A stretch of DNA of 64,000 bases from Lonicera japonica. Its lineage: Eukaryota; Streptophyta; Magnoliopsida; Dipsacales; Caprifoliaceae. Position 1 is the stretch's first letter. Each line of letters begins with the position of its first letter. Below the pieces are notes generated by a model that was not told the origin of the DNA, did not search any database, and saw only the letters and a list, made by a program, of their open reading frames with translations. Below are positions 59,113 through 64,000 of this stretch, one piece after another. The stretch is from NCBI GenBank assembly GCA_021464415.1, contig CM038470.1, forward strand, positions 28,607,601 through 28,671,600. The letters run 5' to 3'. The position numbers were made by a program, and so were the translations under genes.

Positions 59113-61430
59113 AGAACTTCATCTTATGGGCTCGGTCGAATTTTTGGTCGCCCTCAGAAGAATATCATGTTGGTGAAGAGCAAACGGGGCACCGAACACA
59201 TAACCGATCTTGGCATGACCTTTGATATTCTTAAATACTGTAAAATAAAGCTCAATGCGGCCAAGTGTACCTTCAGCGTCAACTCTGTGAAATTCCTGGG
59301 TCTCTGGTTAACCACAGAGGGATTAAAGAGAATCTAGAAAAGATAGAAGTCTTGCAGAATCTTAAAGTGCCAATTTGCCTCAAGGAACTACAAATCTTAG
59401 CGGGTATGATTGCGTCTTTGAACAGATTCATTTCCAAATGCATTGCTAGATGCCAACCATTATATAAAGCCTTAAGAAAGTCTAAAGTATTTGTTTGGGA
59501 TGAAGAATGCGAGAAAGCCCTAGCTAATTTAAAGTCAAACCTTAGTAACCCACCACTAATATCGATCCCAAACTAACATGAACAATTTTATATCTACATA
59601 TCCTCGTCAACAAAGGCAGTTAGTGCCGCACTTATTAGGGAAGAAGAGAACGTTTAGAAGCCAGTGTACTATGTTAGTAAAAGTTTAGTTAAAGTCGAAC
59701 TGAATTACTTGCCCATAGAAAAACTAGTAGTAACGTTAATCATAGCTTCCAGAAAACTAAGCCATTAGTTTGATTCCTGCCCCATTAAAGTACTAACGTC
59801 CATCCCCATGAAAGCTTCCCTACTCCGATTAGACCTGTTTAGCCGAACGAAAAAATGGTATGTCGAACTAGGTAGGTTCCACATCGAGTGTGAACCTAGA
59901 ACAGCGATCAAAGGCCAAGTATTGGCCGACTTCATTGCCCAGAAACTGTTCAAAAGTTTCAACTTCGTATACATCAAAAAGTTCTTCCAAACAAATAACA
60001 TGTATGCTGAAGCCCTAACAACCTTTGCCTCTGCAATTGAATTCAGTTTGAAGAGGAAAATTGAAATTGAGCTTGTTCCGAGACCGAGTATTGATGTCGA
60101 GAGAGACCACCACTTAGTCTACAAAGTTTAATTCAATTTGAAAATATGCTGGATTGATCCGATTATATGTTATCTCAAGGACGGTTCTTTCCCTGATGAA
60201 TGAATTAGGGCCCATGCGAGTCAATACTGTCTGTCCCCAGATTAGAAATTATACAGAAGATCATTTTCGGGCCCTTAACTGAGGTGCGTACACCCAAGAA
60301 ATGTCCAAGAAGTTCTTGTCGAGCTCCACGAAGGGAGATGTGGGAGTCACACTAAAGGCAGATCATTGGCTCACTAGGCCAGAAGTCAAAGCTATTGGTG
60401 GCTTTAATGCAAAGGGATGCCTTAGCTTATGCCAAAAATTGTAACATATGATAAACACATGTGCCAATTATTCACTAAGCTGTAACTAAGTTCTTCCCCT
60501 TGATTAATCCTTGACCGTTTGTACAGTGGGGATAAGATATTTTAGGTCATTTCCCAAAAGTTTTAGGTTCTAGGAAATTCCTGCTGGTAGCTACAGATTA
60601 ATTTACGAAATTGGTAGAAGTTGTTCAACTTGTCAAAATAGCTAATTCGAATGTCAAAAACTTTTTATGGGAAAACATTTCACTTATTTTAGTATTCCCT
60701 AAATATTGGTATCAGATTACAAAACCAAATTCAATAACAAGAAAATTATGAAGTTTTGCAAAAGTTGGGTATCCAACAGAGTTTCTTGAGTGTGGCTCAC
60801 CCTCAAACCAATTGACAGGTCGAAGCATCAAACAAGGTCATACTTGAGGAATTTCATAAAAGGTTGGACGGGGTAAGGCAAGTTAACAAAGGAACTCCCC
60901 TCGGTACATTGGTCATTTAGAACCACCATGCGCAGATCAATTAGGGAAACACCTAGCTGCTAGCCTACATGACAGAGGCTGTAATTCCACTTAAAGTCAG
61001 CCTCCCCACTTTGCAAACGATGCAAGTGGAAGCAAGAAACAATGACGCTGCCTTAAAAGAAACTTTAGACTATGCCAACAAAAGAATGGAAATTGCCATT
61101 ATTCGGCTCACCAATTATAAATAGAGTTTGTCTTGATAGAAAATGGGGCCATTTGAATCCAAGAAAATTTAAAGTCGGCAATTTTGGTCTTGAGGAAAAG
61201 CATGGGCTCTATGGTTGACCCAACACATGATAAGCTATGAACCATTTGGGAAGGCCCGTACGTTATGACCAGATCTACTGGAACTGGTGCTTACTACTTG
61301 AAAGATCAAGAAGGGAGGAAAATCCCGAACCCCTGGAATGTGTCCAATTTGAGGAGCTATTATCATTAATGTTCTTTTGTGAGCCACGTCAAAGGGCCCA
61401 TGTCTTTGCCGACCATATTATTTATTGAAA
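59113..61430 (+). pseudogene. Ty3/gypsy (Tat-lineage) pol remnant, best preserved copy
   Basis: Open stretches: RT 59107-59337 (GRPQKNIMLVKSKRG, KLNAAKCTFS) and 59265-59576 (LKELQILAGMIASLNRF, KVFVWDEECEKALANLK); RNase H and connection 59808-60131 (KWYVELGRFHIECEPRT, KGQVLADFIA). Then integrase zinc finger (60300-60480), core (60530-60900) and C-terminus (61150-61370, PWNVSNLRSYYH-like) in broken frames. YVDD is deleted between QKNI and MLVK exactly as in unit 2. No gag or protease. Non-functional. Confidence 0.82.
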
Positions 61431-62002
61431 AAAGTTTCTTATTCGTTATTATGCAAACCAAAGACCTCCTCGGGAGCATTAAGATGAATGCCTAATAAGC
61501 ATGGCATGCTGAGCCAATTACTTGATGCCTAGTAAGCAAGGCTTGGTAAGCCGATAAAGAATGTCTAATAAGCATGGCATGGTAAGCCAAACATAAACTA
61601 CCAAGTGGGCAAGGCTTGGTAAGCCATTTAAATCGGTCAGTGCTTTATTTAAGTACACTGATGTTATTTTCCCTTGAGGGAAATTAAAACTTGGTAAGTA
61701 AACTTTGCAAGCCTAGTAGGCTGAAGCAAATGTTAATGCCTTTTAGGTAAGTCGCGAGCAAGGCCAAACCGAATGGTGTGAAGCCTAGTAGGCTGTCACA
61801 ATCAAAAAAATTAGAATTTATTTTTTGGCAAATCCAAAAGAAATGTCTTTAAGTTTGAAAGAATGTTAGAAACAGAAAGTCCATTTAGCAATCATCACAT
61901 CAACTGGGAAAATAAGTCAGAGACAAATTTCAAATTGTATTCATTAATCGAGAGAAATGTACATATGGATGGCTTCTTGGCCAAAAAAAGGTGAAAAATG
62001 AA
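61431..62002 (+). repeat. Unit 7, 3' region with short GGCTTGGTAAGCC-like repeats
   Basis: Repeats such as 'gcaaggcttggtaagcc' (about 61537 and 61610), 'gcatggcatggtaagcc' and 'gcatggcatgctgagcc' at 61495-61625, then 'aagcctagtaggctg' twice (about 61710 and 61782). Non-coding; leads to the aORF. Confidence 0.65.
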
Positions 62003-62353
62003 TCAGTCCCTGCGCTTGAGTTCCTCCCGAAGCTTGTTTCTCTCTAATACTGCCGAAGAGTACCATTCCGTCAAGAGATTGTGGGACTCCTCCTGGCGCC
62101 GAATATGTTGGTGTGCCGCATCTAAAGACGCCCTCAGTTGAGCAACCTTTCTAGCCGCATAGGCTCCTTCCACAAGAGCCATATCTAATTTGCGCCGAGC
62201 GTTCTCCAGTTCAAAAGTACGATCGGCCAACTCCATTTGAAGTTGATAAATTTTTTCAGATACCTCCCCTAGAGAAATTGAGCGAGGAGGGATAGAAGGA
62301 CCTACGTCCCCACCGCAGGGATAGCTTGAACTGGCATCGTCTTCATTTGCCAT
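62003..62353 (-). CDS. Antisense coiled-coil protein (aORF), intact, unit 7
   Basis: 116 residues from ATG at 62353: MANEDDASSSYPCGGDVG, then SIPPRSISLGEVSEKIYQLQ, a heptad-rich coiled-coil region (ELADRTFELENARRKLDMAL) and the end ERNKLREELKRRD. Same length and no gaps relative to the unit 6 copy, about 79 percent identical by eye. The pol upstream in the same unit is dead. A TATATATA lies 107 bp upstream on the minus strand. Not recognised outside this array from memory; comparison with antisense ORFs of Tat elements is the obvious test. Could be a fortuitous long frame, but five of five copies align over it. Confidence 0.7.
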   Translation of the reverse strand: MANEDDASSSYPCGGDVGPSIPPRSISLGEVSEKIYQLQMELADRTFELENARRKLDMALVEGAYAARKVAQLRASLDAAHQHIRRQEESHNLLTEWYSSAVLERNKLREELKRRD

Positions 62354-62577
62354 TAAAAACTTAAATTTCTTACTAGGACTTGGGAGAGAATAATTTACTT
62401 TTATTTAAGGCGTTTTTGGTTAAAACAGCAAGTTATGTCACTTGAAAAAGAAGTGTACCTATATATAGATGGAGAAAAATCTAGAAAAGTGAAAGGCTGC
62501 TTTGGGAATAAGTCACCTTCAGCGATGGTCCACTTTCATTGAACAGTCACTTTAAAGAAATAATGCACCGCCACTAG
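62354..62577 (+). repeat. Unit 8, module P (start)
   Basis: P sequence beginning at the unit 7 aORF start. Continues to 'gccactag', interrupted by the deleted gypsy element, and resumes at 62976-63008 ('attagtgagaggacatg') before being interrupted again. Confidence 0.65.
62460..62467 (-). promoter_or_regulatory. Putative TATA box for the unit 7 aORF
   Basis: TATATATA on the minus strand, 107 bp upstream of the aORF ATG, at the position shared by the other units. Confidence 0.5.
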
Positions 62578-62975
62578 TGTGACATTCCATATTTTTTTAT
62601 ATTACAATTTTGGTGTCAGAGGTGTACTTCCGTTACCCCTTCGCCTTTGGGTAAGACATGTGATTTTAAATTTGGGAACAAAATTTTTATAAAGAGGGTA
62701 GATTGTGATATCCCATATTTTTTAGATTACAATTGGCCACCAAAATTCTTGGTGGGTGGCATTGTTTAGTGGGCCCACTTGCTAGTTTCCAAATATTTAA
62801 GTATTAAGGTTTGGAATATTGCATGCATAGAATAATCAAATGAAAGAGATGTTTATGTATTTTTTGAAAAGTGGAGAGATTGTAGATTGTATTTTTACAA
62901 ATTACTTTGATATATAAATAAAGTTGGATTTTATTTTTATCGCGTTTTTGGACCTAGCTAGGTCAGTTCGTTACA
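62578..62975 (+). mobile_element. Deleted LTR retrotransposon (3' LTR plus stubs)
   Basis: TSD ACTAG (62573-62577) and ATTAG (62976-62980, one mismatch). A 29-bp stub of the 5' LTR (TGTGACATTCC..., 62578-62606) is joined at a shared 'ttacaatt' to a PBS-like TTTTGGTGTCAGAGG, a few dozen bases of internal sequence, a polypurine tract AAAGAGGGTAGAT and an apparently complete 3' LTR 62704-62975 (TGTGATATCCC...CGTTACA). The 'ttgggaacaaaatttttat' before the polypurine tract resembles the C-terminus of gypsy pol. Almost the whole element has been lost by internal deletion. Confidence 0.75.
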
Positions 62976-63008
62976 ATTAGTGAGAGGACATGTTGCAAAG
63001 TTACTTAG

Positions 63009-64000
63009 GCGTTGTTGTGCACGATTTTGTGCGTATTTTAAACCTTTTGCTTGCCTTTGTTTTTCCATTTTAGGTAGTAAAAATTATTTATTTATTTGTT
63101 TTTAGTAAATTATAATAATTATAGATTTAGTGAAGAAAATATCAAAAAAATGGTTGAATTGAGTGAATAAAGTATTGAAGTCAAGAAGAAGCGAATCGAA
63201 TAAATTCCGAAACAAGAACCGTATTTGAGAAACTTATGCAGTAGTTTGGTATTTTGATCACATCTTATCACTCAGAACTCGGATTTTGGAGTTCTTTATA
63301 TGGTTGGAAAAAAATTCGAAGACCTACAACTTTCGTGTTTTGAAGTTTTTCAAATTTGGAGGTTTACATTGCCGAAAATAGTCCCGGACCTACTGCCAGT
63401 GCATAATGATGAAAATTAAGATGCTAGCCTCCATTTAATTTCTTGCTCCTTACTCCTTTACAATCCAATCCTTATTCAACATCTTTCCATATTTTCCTCA
63501 TTAAACTCCAACTATTTTCCTCATTAAAGTCAAACTCTTTTCTTATTTAAAGAATCGTTCTTTATATAAAAAAAAATCCTTCAATTTAACCAAAACTCCC
63601 AACTCCCATCTTTCATTAAGAGAAACATGGTGGGAGTTCTGAAAACTCCTAATTTTTATTATATGAAACCTCGTTTAAGTTGTTTGTGTTTTTGGAAGAA
63701 CAAATAAATCTTTACGATGGAAGAACATAATGAGATTTCGAGTCTTGATTTCTGTGGTACGATATTAGGTGGTAAGGTTACTTGTGTTTCTAGAAGAACA
63801 AATATTCTCGTCATTGAAGTTGTATTGCGAAGGTTGGGAAAGGAAGAAATTTTCACGTTTCGAGTCTATGGAGGGTTCTCTGTAGCAGATGCAATTCGAA
63901 GCAGAGGAGGATTTGGAATTTCATCAATCTATCTTAGGATTTAGTTTTTATTTTTTATTAGATTAGTTTGCGATTTTTGTTTTCAATGTAATTTTATTTT
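63009..64000. other. Unidentified element running off the window
   Basis: Unrelated to the array. P stops at 'gttacttagg', then 'cgttgttgtgcacg' begins a sequence with LTR-like traits ('cctacaactttcgtgttttg', 'tatataaaaaaaaatcc' near 63562). A 75-codon ORF at 63717-63944 (MEEHNEISSLDFCG) is in reasonable codon context but has no similarity I recognise. Probably the left part of another LTR element whose right end is outside. Confidence 0.35.

Noticed and set aside
63717..63944. 75-codon ORF near the window end as a host gene
   Set aside because: No recognisable family and an adjacent LTR-like context; described only as part of the unidentified element.

Overview
This is plant nuclear DNA, probably from a eudicot: it is AT-rich and packed with plant-type transposable elements (Ty3/gypsy Tat-lineage remnants, a Ty1/copia Tork/Tnt1-like element, a MULE, a Helitron end, a TRIM and several solo LTRs). 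I see no host gene, rRNA, tRNA gene or CRISPR array. The species cannot be named from this window.

The backbone is one long, same-orientation (+) array of a retroelement-derived macro-unit. Ignoring later insertions, the longest clean copies (about 30.9-39.4 kb and 54.8-62.4 kb) are roughly 8 kb. The order within a unit is: P (3' region next to the antisense gene), Q/R (LTR-like block with TATAAATA and AATAAA), S (AT-rich, often internally duplicated), T (AT-rich, with a Pol III A/B-box motif), Q'/R' (second LTR-like block), a dead gypsy pol (late RT, RNase H, integrase), a 3' untranslated stretch of short repeats, and a minus-strand 116-codon gene (aORF). Copies: U1 1-6553; U2 6554-17479 (joined to U1 inside S); U3 17480-30936; U4 30937-39416; U5 39417-49227; U6 49228-54768; U7 54769-62353; U8 from 62354, soon interrupted. 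All recognisable pol copies are riddled with stops and lack gag, protease and the RT catalytic YVDD. The aORF is still open in U6 and U7.

The array carries private nested insertions, most with target-site duplications (TSDs) that can be checked against the empty site in sister units: a minus-strand TRIM (2635-3624), solo LTRs at 10122-11362, 12988-15022, 15586-16838 and 19024-20652, a MULE with 9-bp TSD (22399-25126), a 4 kb AT-rich composite ending in a Helitron 3' terminus (26245-30192), a complete and very young copia element (40215-45342) and a mostly deleted gypsy element (62578-62975). The window ends in an unidentified element from about 63009.

The only complete, apparently functional mobile gene is the copia gag-pol (1331 codons). 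The least expected features are the conserved antisense coiled-coil gene with its own TATA box, the array-like organisation with shared lethal deletions, and the clusters of 12-bp palindromes just upstream of the TATA box in one solo LTR.
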